This document shows positions 7,930-15,057 of a DNA stretch of 64,000 nt, piece by piece. The position numbers and the translations under genes were made by a program. The stretch comes from an uncultured Sphingomonas sp. (lineage in GTDB: Bacteria > Pseudomonadota > Alphaproteobacteria > Sphingomonadales > Sphingomonadaceae): the NCBI RefSeq assembly GCF_937859915.1, contig NZ_CALMAW010000062.1, forward strand, positions 1 to 64,000, read 5' to 3'. Within the stretch, counting starts at the first letter, position 1; each line of letters starts with the position of its first letter. The notes beneath the pieces were generated by a model that did not search any database, had not been told where the DNA came from, and worked only from the letters and a program-made list of their open reading frames with translations.

Positions 7930-8493
7930 GAGCCCCGCCGCCGCAAGAGGTGCAAACGGCGGAACTCTGAGGCCAGGCAAGTTGGGGTTGCCTGCCCCTG
8001 CGCGCTCAACGGACGGCGAACCGAAGATGTTGCGAGCCCCGCCGCGGGTTTCCGCCGCGACGAGGCTCTAAGGTCGGACGAGTTGCGGCCCAGACCGACC
8101 CTGCGCGCGCCATAGCGATCTCATTACGAAGATGCGAGCCCCGCCGCGCAAGAGGTCGCCGCGGGGCTCTAAGACCGCCCTCATCAGGAAGGAAGCCGAC
8201 GGCCCTTTCGCGCTAACCACCGAAATCGAAAGATAGGTCCATGCAGGAGCATCCTCGCGCTCGCCTAGCTCGGCTGTTCGGCCTGGCGCTTGCCTATGAT
8301 CGCCGACGTATTGAGCGAGTCCAATTCCTCGCGCCTGGCACACTGCCGACGCTGCCAGGTCCTTGGACGATCTACCGCTTCTAGAAACGAGCCCCGCCGG
8401 CCGGGTGAGGCAGCGGGACTCTAAGGCCGCGAAACACCCGCAGCGGTCAGGCGGCCCTGCGAGCTTCAACACCCACCATCGAAGGATAGGTCC
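7930..8493 (+). repeat. Four-copy hairpin-plus-leader module in the lysis region
   Basis: Four hairpins begin GAGCCCCGCCG (7930, 8034, 8136, 8389) and end in ...CTCTAAG or ...CTCTGAG. Each is followed by a 53-66 base leader that ends in a start codon (8027, 8132, 8241, 8494). Copies 3 and 4 share the exact start context ATAGGTCCATG. In three copies the leader begins with a second stem of different sequence but preserved pairing: CAGGCAA/TTGCCTG, GGTCGG/CCGACC and GGCCGC/GCGGCC. In copies 1, 2 and 4 this stem is followed by a related CCTGCG(C/A)G(C) motif. Apart from the 47-residue ORF, 7927-8493 contains only this module. The best reading is a repeated 3'-end plus 5'-leader RNA element. Confidence 0.65.
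8241..8384 (+). CDS. 47-residue basic protein (too short for ORF track)
   Basis: The ORF reads MQEHPRARLARLFGLALAYD to ...PGPWTIYRF and stops at TAG 8382-8384. Its start context (AGATAGGTCC then ATG) is the same as that of the lytic transglycosylase gene downstream (GGATAGGTCC then ATG), which is good evidence that it is translated. It is flanked by hairpin-module copies 3 and 4. It is basic and helical in the first half. No family is recognised. It may be a small prophage accessory gene. Confidence 0.55.
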   Translation: MQEHPRARLARLFGLALAYDRRRIERVQFLAPGTLPTLPGPWTIYRF

Positions 8494-9012
8494 ATGACCC
8501 CACTCGCCTGGGGGCGCAGAGTCGCGCCCGATTTCCGAGCTCGCGTGCGCGCGATCGCTGATGGTCTCAGCACCGACCCGAATTATCTGATGGCGTGCAT
8601 GGCGTTCGAGAGCGCCGGCACCTTCCGGCCGGACGTGAAGAACGGTGCGGGCTCAGGCGCGGTCGGGCTGATCCAGTTCATGCCCCAGACCGCAGGTCAG
8701 CTTCACACCACGACGGGCAAGCTGGCCCTGATGACGGCGGTCGACCAGCTGGACTTCGTCGACCTCTACTTCCGCCCCTGGCGCGGACGGATGCACAACC
8801 TCGGCGACGTCTACATGCCGATCCTGTGGCCCGACGCGGTCGGCAAGCCGGACAGCTACGTGATGTTCAGCGAGGGCGATGCGCACCCGGCGCGCTACCT
8901 CCAGAACCGTGGCCTCGATGCCGACCATAGCGGGCGGATCACGCGCGGTGAGGTCTGCGCGGCGGTCGCGGCGAAGCTGGCAGCGGGAATGTTGCCGGCG
9001 AATGCGGCATGA
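8494..9012 (+). CDS. Phage lytic transglycosylase / endolysin
   Basis: This 172-residue protein has a transglycosylase SLT-type fold: catalytic Glu in MAFESAGTF (E39), followed by GAVGLIQFMPQTA, the signature of soluble lytic transglycosylases and phage endolysins. It would cleave the MurNAc-GlcNAc bond of peptidoglycan. It has no signal peptide, so it should need the neighbouring membrane proteins for release. It is preceded by hairpin-module copy 4, and its stop overlaps the next gene as ATGA. Confidence 0.85.
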   Translation: MTPLAWGRRVAPDFRARVRAIADGLSTDPNYLMACMAFESAGTFRPDVKNGAGSGAVGLIQFMPQTAGQLHTTTGKLALMTAVDQLDFVDLYFRPWRGRMHNLGDVYMPILWPDAVGKPDSYVMFSEGDAHPARYLQNRGLDADHSGRITRGEVCAAVAAKLAAGMLPANAA

Positions 9013-9275
9013 ACAGGGACGCCTACGCAGGGCTGAAGCCCGGTGACTTGATCCGGCATAAGCATAGCTCGGAAGCACTGATAGTTCACGCGAACTTCGG
9101 TTCGCATGTGGTCGCGGTCCGAACGGAACACGTGTCGAACCCCTCGGAATGGGACCGAGTTTCGCCGGGCGGGTCAGTTTTACCTGATGAGCCTTTCGCG
9201 CGGGAGCAGTGCCCGCACGGCAACCGCGACGAGTGCACGGCGTGCGAACCGCTGGCACGGCTCCGTCATCGCTGA
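9009..9275 (+). CDS. Small hypothetical prophage protein with Cys motif
   Basis: This 88-residue protein is coupled to the lysozyme gene by a 4-base ATGA overlap. It begins with an SH3-like basic segment (LKPGDLIRHKHSSEALIVH) and ends with a Cys/His-containing patch (QCPHGNRDECTACEP), possibly a small metal site. No family is recognised. Context is the lysis cassette. Confidence 0.55.
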   Translation: MNRDAYAGLKPGDLIRHKHSSEALIVHANFGSHVVAVRTEHVSNPSEWDRVSPGGSVLPDEPFAREQCPHGNRDECTACEPLARLRHR

Positions 9276-9284
9276 GGACGAACC

Positions 9285-9542
9285 ATGGAAACTGATGACC
9301 ATAGCCTCATCGCCTTCGTAGCGGTGCTGATCTCGATCGTCGTGCTGACAGGCATCGGCGCCGCGCTCTGCGCGCTGGCCCGGCCATACGAAGCCCTGGG
9401 CGTGGGGGCGGCCGTCAGCGGCCTCATCGGCGTGCTGGGCACCTTTCGCCCCACGAAGCCAGGAACCGCCATCGCATCAGCGGAGACGGTCAACACAGGT
9501 TCGCCCGCTCCGGGCCAACAGTCCACCACCCAAGGAGAATGA
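9285..9542 (+). CDS. Two-segment small membrane protein, holin-like
   Basis: This 85-residue protein has an acidic N-terminus, two hydrophobic segments (about 8-30 and 38-55) joined by a short positive loop, and a hydrophilic tail ending GQQSTTQGE. This is class II holin topology, and it lies directly after the endolysin. Its stop is one base before the start of the next gene. The holin role is inferred from topology and position only. Confidence 0.6.
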   Translation: METDDHSLIAFVAVLISIVVLTGIGAALCALARPYEALGVGAAVSGLIGVLGTFRPTKPGTAIASAETVNTGSPAPGQQSTTQGE

Positions 9543-9543
9543 C

Positions 9544-9996
9544 ATGTCCCTGATCAAAAACTTCCACATCGTCTTCGCGAACGACGCGCAGAAGGCGGTC
9601 ATCAAGGCGGCGCTGGCTGATGCCGGCCACGTCGTCGAGGTAGCGGCGAAGTCGGCCGCAGACGATCTCGTCCTGGCGCTGAAGGCCAGCCCGGTCGGCA
9701 CCTTCATTGCTTCCGAGATCGCCACGCTCAAGGATTCGTCGCTTACCGGCGTCGAGAAGATGGAGCAGGTTGTCACCAACGCGATCCCGACGGCGATCAC
9801 GCTTTTCGCCGCCGGCGGCGTGACCGCGACGGCCGAGCAGGTCGAGGACGCTGTCCGCGGCGCGGCGCAGCTCGTCTACAATCAGACGATGTCGACGACG
9901 GTACCGGCGCTCGCGGCCGATGCCACGAAGATCGTCGAGGCGCTGACCGATCAGCCGGCAGCCGTCGCCGCCGCGCCGATCGCGCAAGCGGCCTGA
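9544..9996 (+). CDS. Hypothetical prophage protein, helical
   Basis: This 150-residue, Ala/Val-rich, mostly helical protein contains a GVEKMEQVVTNAIPTAI segment that distantly recalls the conserved end of phage LLH-type holins (G..K...V). The similarity is weak and I see no strong membrane segment. AAGGAGAA sits just upstream, inside the end of the previous gene. Probably lysis or tail associated. Confidence 0.5.
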   Translation: MSLIKNFHIVFANDAQKAVIKAALADAGHVVEVAAKSAADDLVLALKASPVGTFIASEIATLKDSSLTGVEKMEQVVTNAIPTAITLFAAGGVTATAEQVEDAVRGAAQLVYNQTMSTTVPALAADATKIVEALTDQPAAVAAAPIAQAA

Positions 9997-10000
9997 TCCG

Positions 10001-10345
10001 ATGCGCAGCGCGAAGGTTCAGTCCGTCGACTGGCTCGGCCAGATGCCAGACCAGGATGCCGGCGCTGAACCCGTGCTGCGCGTTGAGACGACCCTACCTG
10101 CGGGCGAGCAGAACGCGTTCTATATGGACGTGGTCGACCCTCGCCCGCAGGCTGGCGACCCGATCTCGTTCGACATCGCGGAGGGCTTTCTTGGCTCACA
10201 CCACGAGGTCGAATGGGACGGACGGCGCATTCGCCAGCGCGGATATTCGTTCGACTGGATGCCGCCGCTGGTGGAGATCCCGACGACAGAGTTCGCGCTG
10301 GTCCGCGCGCCGGATACGTCTCCGCTTGGGAAGCTGGGGCTATAG
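10001..10345 (+). CDS. Small hypothetical prophage protein
   Basis: A 114-residue protein, 4 bases after the previous stop, beta-rich, with VDWLGQMPDQDAG near the start and RIRQRGYSFDWMPP in the middle. No signal peptide or membrane segment. No family recognised. It is the last rightward gene of the prophage block and is convergent with the KilA-N gene, 24 bases apart. Confidence 0.55.
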   Translation: MRSAKVQSVDWLGQMPDQDAGAEPVLRVETTLPAGEQNAFYMDVVDPRPQAGDPISFDIAEGFLGSHHEVEWDGRRIRQRGYSFDWMPPLVEIPTTEFALVRAPDTSPLGKLGL

Positions 10346-10369
10346 CGGGGTCTCACTCCCGCTGCGAAG

Positions 10370-11149
10370 TTACAACATCGGTTTTTGGCGGTTGCGGCGG
10401 TCAGCCTCAATAGCTTGCTTGATAGCCATTGCCCCGATCGAGCTGGCATCTGCACACTGAATGTTGCCTTGTCTCGCCTCTTCCTCAATCCGCTCAGCAG
10501 ACAGCGCCTCGGCCGCCATTATATAGGCCAACTCATCGATCGACATATGATCACGGAGATTGGTTTTTGGCGGAAGACCGCGTTGTGCTCGGAGCTGATA
10601 AGACTTGCCTCCGAGGAGCGCTTGATAAACCGCCTCAGTGCAGTTCATGTACCCCTTCTCCGCGACACCGTGAGTCTTAAGCGTTAGGGTGTAGCTATTG
10701 CGGTTCGACCTAGTCATCGCCCGCATGCCCGCCCAGCGGTTAGCTTCTGGTGAGGCCCGCTCTAGGATCTCATCGGCTAAAGTTGGGTCGGCCGCCTTGT
10801 ATCGGAGGAACACCTCCTTCACTTCGATCGCAAGCTTTGGATTTAGATATTCCGCGTAATCAAGCGCCAGACGGACATCTGCGTATGTGCCGCCGCCCGA
10901 TCCGATCCGAGTCTTCAGCACGCGAACGATGTCGGCCTTCGTGTAATTACGGGATTTTCCCGTAATTAGCTCAAGCACCCGCTCTATGCGCTTCAGCGTG
11001 GTCGGAAGACGGACCCAGTCGCCGGGCCGCTGATTTTTGGTGAACCCTGCGGCGGTCCAAATGTCATTTAGCCGGATTAGGCCATCGCCGTCCTGGCCCA
11101 CAGCCTGCCCCCGGATGATCAGATCGCTTGGTTTCGAATGTTCAGACAT
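10370..11149 (-). CDS. KilA-N domain phage antirepressor/regulator
   Basis: This 259-residue protein has an N-terminal KilA-N domain (about 10-105): GLIRLNDIWTAAG, a GSGGGTYADVRLALDYAEYL core, then AIEVKEVFLRYK. KilA-N proteins are DNA-binding phage and viral regulators, often antirepressors. The C-terminal half is helical, with an NRNSYTLTLKTHGV segment that suggests a second small domain. It runs opposite to the other prophage genes, and its 5' side faces the palindrome at 11312 and the hairpin at 11242, so it may act there or be controlled from there. Confidence 0.75.
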   Translation of the reverse strand: MSEHSKPSDLIIRGQAVGQDGDGLIRLNDIWTAAGFTKNQRPGDWVRLPTTLKRIERVLELITGKSRNYTKADIVRVLKTRIGSGGGTYADVRLALDYAEYLNPKLAIEVKEVFLRYKAADPTLADEILERASPEANRWAGMRAMTRSNRNSYTLTLKTHGVAEKGYMNCTEAVYQALLGGKSYQLRAQRGLPPKTNLRDHMSIDELAYIMAAEALSAERIEEEARQGNIQCADASSIGAMAIKQAIEADRRNRQKPML

Positions 11150-11241
11150 AAAGATCTCCTTATGTCCGAAGGGGCGTTGACGGATCTGGCAGATTGTCGT
11201 AGCCAGCCCTTAGCAAGTGTCTTGTCCCCCCGGACGAGTTG

Positions 11242-11273
11242 AGCCCCATCCAGTGTCAGAACTGGGTGGGGTT
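11242..11273. repeat. 13-bp stem hairpin upstream of KilA-N gene
   Basis: AGCCCCATCCAGT and ACTGGGTGGGGTT pair over 13 positions (two G-T wobbles) around the loop GTCAGA. No T-run follows on either strand. It lies 92 bases before the KilA-N start. It could be an RNA hairpin in a leader or a protein-binding site. Confidence 0.5.
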
Positions 11274-11311
11274 CGCCACGTTAAGCGGATATGCACCCTG
11301 AGTCGAGTCGA

Positions 11312-11329
11312 TCACGGAACGTTCCGTGA
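11312..11329. promoter_or_regulatory. 18-bp perfect palindrome, candidate operator
   Basis: TCACGGAACGTTCCGTGA is its own reverse complement over 18 bases. It lies between the divergently placed KilA-N gene (minus) and a 38-residue ORF (plus), the usual position of a repressor operator in a phage switch. The binding protein is unknown. Confidence 0.55.
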
Positions 11330-11405
11330 CTACGGGCTGTGCCGTTTACCGAACCTCCGTATCTAAACGACCCGTGGTCGCCGGTTGAAAGCTAGGGATC
11401 GAGTG

Positions 11406-11522
11406 ATGCGCTCCGGCTACCTCCGCGATGGCACGCCCTACGATAAGGGGCATACGCGCTGGTCGTGGTCGTATTGGTTCATGGATACGGTGCGGCGTCG
11501 GCACGTTCCGAAAGCCGAGTAG
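11406..11522 (+). CDS. 38-residue Trp/Arg-rich ORF (too short for ORF track)
   Basis: The ORF reads MRSGYLRDGTPYDKGHTRWS to VPKAE and stops at TAG 11520-11522. It is basic and unusually rich in Trp and Tyr for its size (three Trp). AGGGA sits about 9 bases before the start, and a terminator-type hairpin begins on its stop codon, both consistent with a real small gene. No family recognised. Confidence 0.45.
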   Translation: MRSGYLRDGTPYDKGHTRWSWSYWFMDTVRRRHVPKAE

Positions 11523-11563
11523 CCCCGCCAGGTGCGCATCGCAGAGAGGCGCGGCGGGGCTTT
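11521..11563 (+). terminator. Intrinsic terminator of 38-residue ORF
   Basis: AGCCCCGCC and GGCGGGGCT form a 9-bp stem followed by TTAT. The stem sequence is nearly the same as hairpin 1 of the four-copy module at 7930-8427, so this is a fifth member located after another tiny prophage gene. Confidence 0.6.
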
Positions 11564-11710
11564 ATCGACACCCGGCGATCAACCCGGGCGGCCTAGCAAG
11601 CTAGGTCTTCAAGTGCTGCGATGAGGAAATCCCTGATCGCGAGTGCCGGCCGACCTCGCGCAACACCGCAGCCCGATCTTCATACCACATCCCGCGCCGG
11701 GGTGGAATCG

Positions 11711-11851
11711 TCAGAAGTCGACGTTCCGCTTCTCAAGCTCGGCGGCCAGCGCATCGGTGCGCGGCGCGCTCTGATCGCAGTCCTCGACGCACTCCCACTC
11801 CCGCACAAGCTCTTGGTCGGTCATCGTCGAGGGATCGGGTAGCGTGCTCAT
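11711..11851 (-). CDS. 46-residue acidic hypothetical protein
   Basis: The minus-strand ORF is absent from the track because of its length. It begins MSTLPDPSTMTDQELVREWE, contains a CVEDC motif and ends AELEKRNVDF. The helical, acidic composition looks like a genuine small protein. Its ATG overlaps the stop of an upstream minus-strand frame (ATGA at 11848-11851), which suggests coupling to the gene at 11848-12149. No family recognised. Confidence 0.5.
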   Translation of the reverse strand: MSTLPDPSTMTDQELVREWECVEDCDQSAPRTDALAAELEKRNVDF

Positions 11852-12149
11852 GGTGCGACGCTACTCGTTTTCACCGCGGCAGCAAGCGCGACCGGATCGA
11901 GCCGCGCGATCTTCAGTTCGTGCGCGATGCCGTCAACGCGGCGCCAAGGTTCTGATGCGCGCCGATCAGTCGGTTTGGCTCGGCCACTGCATCGAACTCC
12001 AGGTACTCCCATAGATACAGAAGCCGCCAGCGTTCTGCCTTGCCTCTCAGCGCACGCAGCGCGGCCACGACATCGGGGCCAGTCTGCGGTCCATGGGCAA
12101 TACCCTCGGCTGCGATCTCCAGCACACGGAAGGCTTGGGTGGGCAGCAT
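11848..12149 (-). pseudogene. Small hypothetical gene, probably frameshifted
   Basis: The intact ORF 11913-12149 (78 residues, MLPTQAFRVLEIAAEG...) looks protein-like until about GAHQNLGA, then ends in a short unnatural tail. A second frame on the same strand continues from there with DGIAHELKIARLDPVALAAA and stops at 11848, overlapping the next ATG as ATGA. One indel near 11940 would join them into a protein of about 100 residues coupled to the 46-residue gene. Either a decayed gene or a sequence error. No family recognised. Confidence 0.4.
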
Positions 12150-12419
12150 GCTGGCAGCTTAGCACACCCACACGTCGGTGCATGCTCCAGAGGTAGACTG
12201 CGACGATCCCCCATCCGACAACTCTAAACAATGTGGGGGTCGAATTGGGGGCCAATTCAAATCAGGTCAGGCCAAAAATCCTGGATTTCCGCCATCTACA
12301 AGTCCCATGTCGACGGACACCCCGCCCGCCATGCCTTAACGGAGCGTTAGCCCGGCGCGTGCTATCGTGCGGGATCGGACCGCGACCGGAACAACGGAAA
12401 TCGCGGCCAGGGAGTAGCG
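12150..12419. other. Probable prophage/host junction, no gene
   Basis: No convincing gene in this stretch. It holds a GAATTGG-GGG-CCAATTC inverted repeat at 12242-12258 next to G-rich sequence. The sequence changes from prophage-type small genes to core genes here, so the right attachment site is probably in this interval. No tRNA or integrase is visible, so the exact site cannot be fixed. Confidence 0.35.
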
Positions 12420-12737
12420 ATGCAGACGCATACCGATCATATTTCGGCTCGCGAGCGGCGCGGCGACGAACGCCATATCGTCCGGCTCGATGCCACGGTA
12501 CGCGCCTATCGCATGCCGACGCTCGCCGCGGCGCTGGTCGATCTCTCCGCCGGCGGCGCGATGCTCGAGGCCGATGCGCGGGCGTTCGGCAATGGCGACG
12601 AGATCGTGCTCACCACCGGCCCGGTCGAGATCGTCGCGACGATCGCCTGGCTCAACGACAGGTTCTTCGGCCTCGCCTTCCACCGGCGCCTCGATGCGTA
12701 TGAGCTCGGGCTGCTCCGCAAGTCCGGCCACGCCTAA
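12420..12737 (+). CDS. PilZ domain protein
   Basis: This 105-residue, single-domain protein shows RERRGDERHIVRL and later VDLSAGGAML, a PilZ-type arrangement (RxxxR then a D/NxSxxG motif) that binds cyclic di-GMP. No other domain is present, so it probably acts as a small c-di-GMP-responsive adaptor. GGGAG lies just before the ATG. It is the first gene that looks like host core DNA after the prophage. Confidence 0.75.
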   Translation: MQTHTDHISARERRGDERHIVRLDATVRAYRMPTLAAALVDLSAGGAMLEADARAFGNGDEIVLTTGPVEIVATIAWLNDRFFGLAFHRRLDAYELGLLRKSGHA

Positions 12738-12803
12738 CGTCTTGCAGGGGTTGCCAAGACGCGCGGAAAGGCCTTTGCCTCGGGCAAACAAACCGAGGAT
12801 GTC

Positions 12804-13994
12804 ATGGCCGAACCTACCGTCACCCCGCTCGACTGGGCGGATCCGTTCGATCTCTCGAGCCAGCTGACCGACGAAGAGCGGCTCGTCCGCGACACCGCGC
12901 ACGGCTACGCGCAGGATCGGCTGCTGCCGCGCGTCACGTCAGCCTATCTCGACGAGCGCTTCGACCGAGAGATCATGACCGAAATGGGCGCGCTCGGGCT
13001 GCTCGGCGCGACGATCCCGCCCGAATATGGCGGCGCCGGTCTCGGCTATGTCGCCTACGGGCTGATCGCGCGCGAGGTCGAGCGCGTCGACTCGGGCTAC
13101 CGCTCGGCGATGAGCGTGCAGTCGAGCCTCGTGATGCACCCGATCTACGCCTATGGGTCCGAGGCGCAGCGCCACAAATATCTCCCCAAGCTGGCGAGCG
13201 GCGAATGGGTCGGCTGCTTCGGGCTGACCGAACCAGACGCCGGCTCGGATCCGGCCGGCATGCGCACCAAGGCGACCAAGATCGACGGGGGCTACAAGCT
13301 CGACGGCGCCAAGATGTGGATCACCAACTCGCCGATCGCCGATCTGGCCGTGGTGTGGGCGAAATCCGACGCGCATGACGGCGCGATCCGCGGCTTCGTC
13401 GTCGAGCGCGGCATGACGGGTTTCTCGACGCCGAAGATCGAAGGCAAGCTGTCGCTGCGCGCCTCGATCACCGGCGAGATCGTGCTCGACGGCGTCGAGG
13501 TCGGGGAGGATGCGCTTCTGCCCAACGTCTCCGGGCTCAAGGGGCCGTTCGGCTGCCTCAACCGCGCGCGCTACGGGATCGGCTGGGGCGTGATGGGTGC
13601 GGCCGAAGCATGCCTCCATGCCTCGCGCAGCTATACGCTCGATCGCAAGCAGTTCGGCGTGCCGCTCGCCTCCAAGCAATTGGTGCAACTCAAGCTCGCC
13701 GACATGCTGACCGAGATCGGACTTGGTTTGCAGGCCTCGCTCCGGATCGGGCGTCAGATGGAGGACGGCATTCTCCAGCCCGACCTGATCTCGCTCGCCA
13801 AGCGCAACAATTGCGGCAAGGCGCTCGCGATCGCCCGCGTCGCACGCGACATGCACGGCGGCAACGGCATCTCGGCCGAATTCCACGTCATCCGACACGC
13901 CGCCAACCTCGAGACGGTCAACACCTATGAGGGCACGCACGACATCCACGGCCTGATCCTGGGCCGTGCGATCACGGGGCTGTCGGCCTTCTAG
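12804..13994 (+). CDS. gcdH: Glutaryl-CoA dehydrogenase (acyl-CoA dehydrogenase family)
   Basis: This 396-residue flavoprotein has the acyl-CoA dehydrogenase fold: [12 protein letters not shown] for substrate/FAD contact, WITNSP, and a catalytic base in [10 protein letters not shown] near the C-terminus. Features such as [11 protein letters not shown] and [15 protein letters not shown] match glutaryl-CoA dehydrogenases rather than short- or medium-chain enzymes. It would convert glutaryl-CoA to crotonyl-CoA in lysine and tryptophan catabolism, passing electrons to ETF. An imperfect CGTCTTG/CAAGACG inverted repeat lies in the gap upstream. It appears monocistronic. Confidence 0.85.
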   Translation: MAEPTVTPLDWADPFDLSSQLTDEERLVRDTAHGYAQDRLLPRVTSAYLDERFDREIMTEMGALGLLGATIPPEYGGAGLGYVAYGLIAREVERVDSGYRSAMSVQSSLVMHPIYAYGSEAQRHKYLPKLASGEWVGCFGLTEPDAGSDPAGMRTKATKIDGGYKLDGAKMWITNSPIADLAVVWAKSDAHDGAIRGFVVERGMTGFSTPKIEGKLSLRASITGEIVLDGVEVGEDALLPNVSGLKGPFGCLNRARYGIGWGVMGAAEACLHASRSYTLDRKQFGVPLASKQLVQLKLADMLTEIGLGLQASLRIGRQMEDGILQPDLISLAKRNNCGKALAIARVARDMHGGNGISAEFHVIRHAANLETVNTYEGTHDIHGLILGRAITGLSAF

Positions 13995-14014
13995 GGCCGC
14001 GTCCGTTGCGTCAC

Positions 14015-14060
14015 CCGGGGTCCCGCGTCTTGCTGCGCCGCGCGGCACGCGAGACCCCGG
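14015..14060. repeat. REP-like palindrome after gcdH
   Basis: CCGGGGTC(C)CGCGT and ACGCG(A)GACCCCGG pair over 13 positions with one mismatch. It has no T-run. It resembles the CCCGGC-type extragenic palindromes elsewhere in the window. Confidence 0.45.
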
Positions 14061-14164
14061 ATCCGATCCGCGGGGACGACGGTCGCCTCGATCCGGAATA
14101 TGTCCGAACGACAGCGCGCCGCACCGCGATGAACGCGGGCGGCGCGACGATCTTAGCAGCGGCG

Positions 14165-14186
14165 ATCGGCGGGCAAACCCGCCGAT
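14165..14186 (-). terminator. Terminator-like hairpin after rpmE
   Basis: ATCGGCGGG and CCCGCCGAT form a 9-bp perfect stem with a 4-base loop, starting 8 bases after the rpmE stop. There is no clear T-run. Confidence 0.5.
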
Positions 14187-14194
14187 GCTCAATC

Positions 14195-14428
14195 TTACTT
14201 CTTGGCGAGGCTGCCGAAGCTGCCGAAACGCTTGTTGAAGCGCGCGACCTGGCCGCCCGCGTCGAGCATGTTACCGCGGCCGCCGGTCCACGCCGGGTGC
14301 GACAGCGGATCGATGTCGAGCAACAGCACATCGCCCTCCTTGCCCCACGTCGAGTGCGTCTCGTAAGTGGTGCCATCGGTCATCTGGACCGTGATCTTGT
14401 GGTAGTCGGGGTGGGTATTCTTCTTCAC
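14195..14428 (-). CDS. rpmE: 50S ribosomal protein L31
   Basis: A 77-residue protein with the L31 hallmarks [27 protein letters not shown] and HPAWTGG. The track shows only a longer in-frame ORF. The likely start is GTG at 14428 ([10 protein letters not shown]), with GGAG upstream, because L31 proteins begin M-K-K-x-x-HPDYH. It lacks the CxxC zinc motif of zinc-binding L31 forms. Part of the large ribosomal subunit. Single gene, divergent from mobA. Confidence 0.9.
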   Translation of the reverse strand: MKKNTHPDYHKITVQMTDGTTYETHSTWGKEGDVLLLDIDPLSHPAWTGGRGNMLDAGGQVARFNKRFGSFGSLAKK

Positions 14429-14493
14429 CAGGCAAACTCCGTGAGCAGGCTGGTTACCGACCAGCCTCGCAAGCCGGCTCCGATAGTCCAACC

Positions 14494-15057
14494 ATGCCCG
14501 TGGCGCAAGCCGTGAGGGTATTGGGCACGATCCTCGCCGGCGGGCAGGCACGACGGTTCGGCAGCGACAAGGCGCTGGCGATGATCGACGGGTCCGCGAT
14601 GCTCGATCATGTCGCCGACCGGCTGCGCCCGCAATGCGACGCGCTGATGGTCGCGGGGCGCGACTGGCCGGGGCTGGAGCGGATCGGCGATCGTCCCGCG
14701 CCGGGACTCGGCCCGCTTGGCGGGCTGGCCGGCGCACTGGCCTTCGCGCAGGCATATGGATTCGACGCAGTGCTGACCGCCGGCTGCGACCTACCCGGCC
14801 TTCCGCGCGACCTGCGCGCGAAACTCGGCGCGCCGAACGCGATCCTGCGGGGTCAGCCGACGATCGGTCTGTGGGATGGCAGGCTCGCCGAGCCGCTGCT
14901 GCATTGGCTGCAGACCGCCGCAGACCATTCGATCCGTGCCTGGGGCATCGCGGCGGAGGCCCGCTGGGTCTCCGCCGACGACTCGATCGCCAACGTCAAT
15001 ACGCCGGACGAGCTCGCCGCGTTCAGGCCGCCGGCGGATCCGCGATCATCGCGGTGA
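14494..15057 (+). CDS. mobA: Molybdenum cofactor guanylyltransferase MobA
   Basis: This 187-residue protein has the MobA nucleotide-binding start [15 protein letters not shown], a [10 protein letters not shown] segment, CDLPGL and the late NVNTPDEL motif. It attaches GMP from GTP to molybdopterin to make the guanine dinucleotide cofactor. The length is typical. Its last 35 bases overlap the 3' end of fabZ on the other strand. No other molybdenum cofactor genes are in the window. Confidence 0.85.
   Translation: MPVAQAVRVLGTILAGGQARRFGSDKALAMIDGSAMLDHVADRLRPQCDALMVAGRDWPGLERIGDRPAPGLGPLGGLAGALAFAQAYGFDAVLTAGCDLPGLPRDLRAKLGAPNAILRGQPTIGLWDGRLAEPLLHWLQTAADHSIRAWGIAAEARWVSADDSIANVNTPDELAAFRPPADPRSSR

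Noticed and set aside
8027-8233. Mini ORFs starting at ATG 8027 and ATG 8132
   Set aside because: Both run straight into the hairpin repeat and code only for its translation (RAPPR...). They are better explained as leader remnants of modules whose genes are missing.
9126-9140. GAAC-ACGTGTC-GAAC, another match to the LexA spacing
   Set aside because: Lies inside a coding gene of the lysis block with no promoter around it; one such match per 65 kb per strand is expected by chance.
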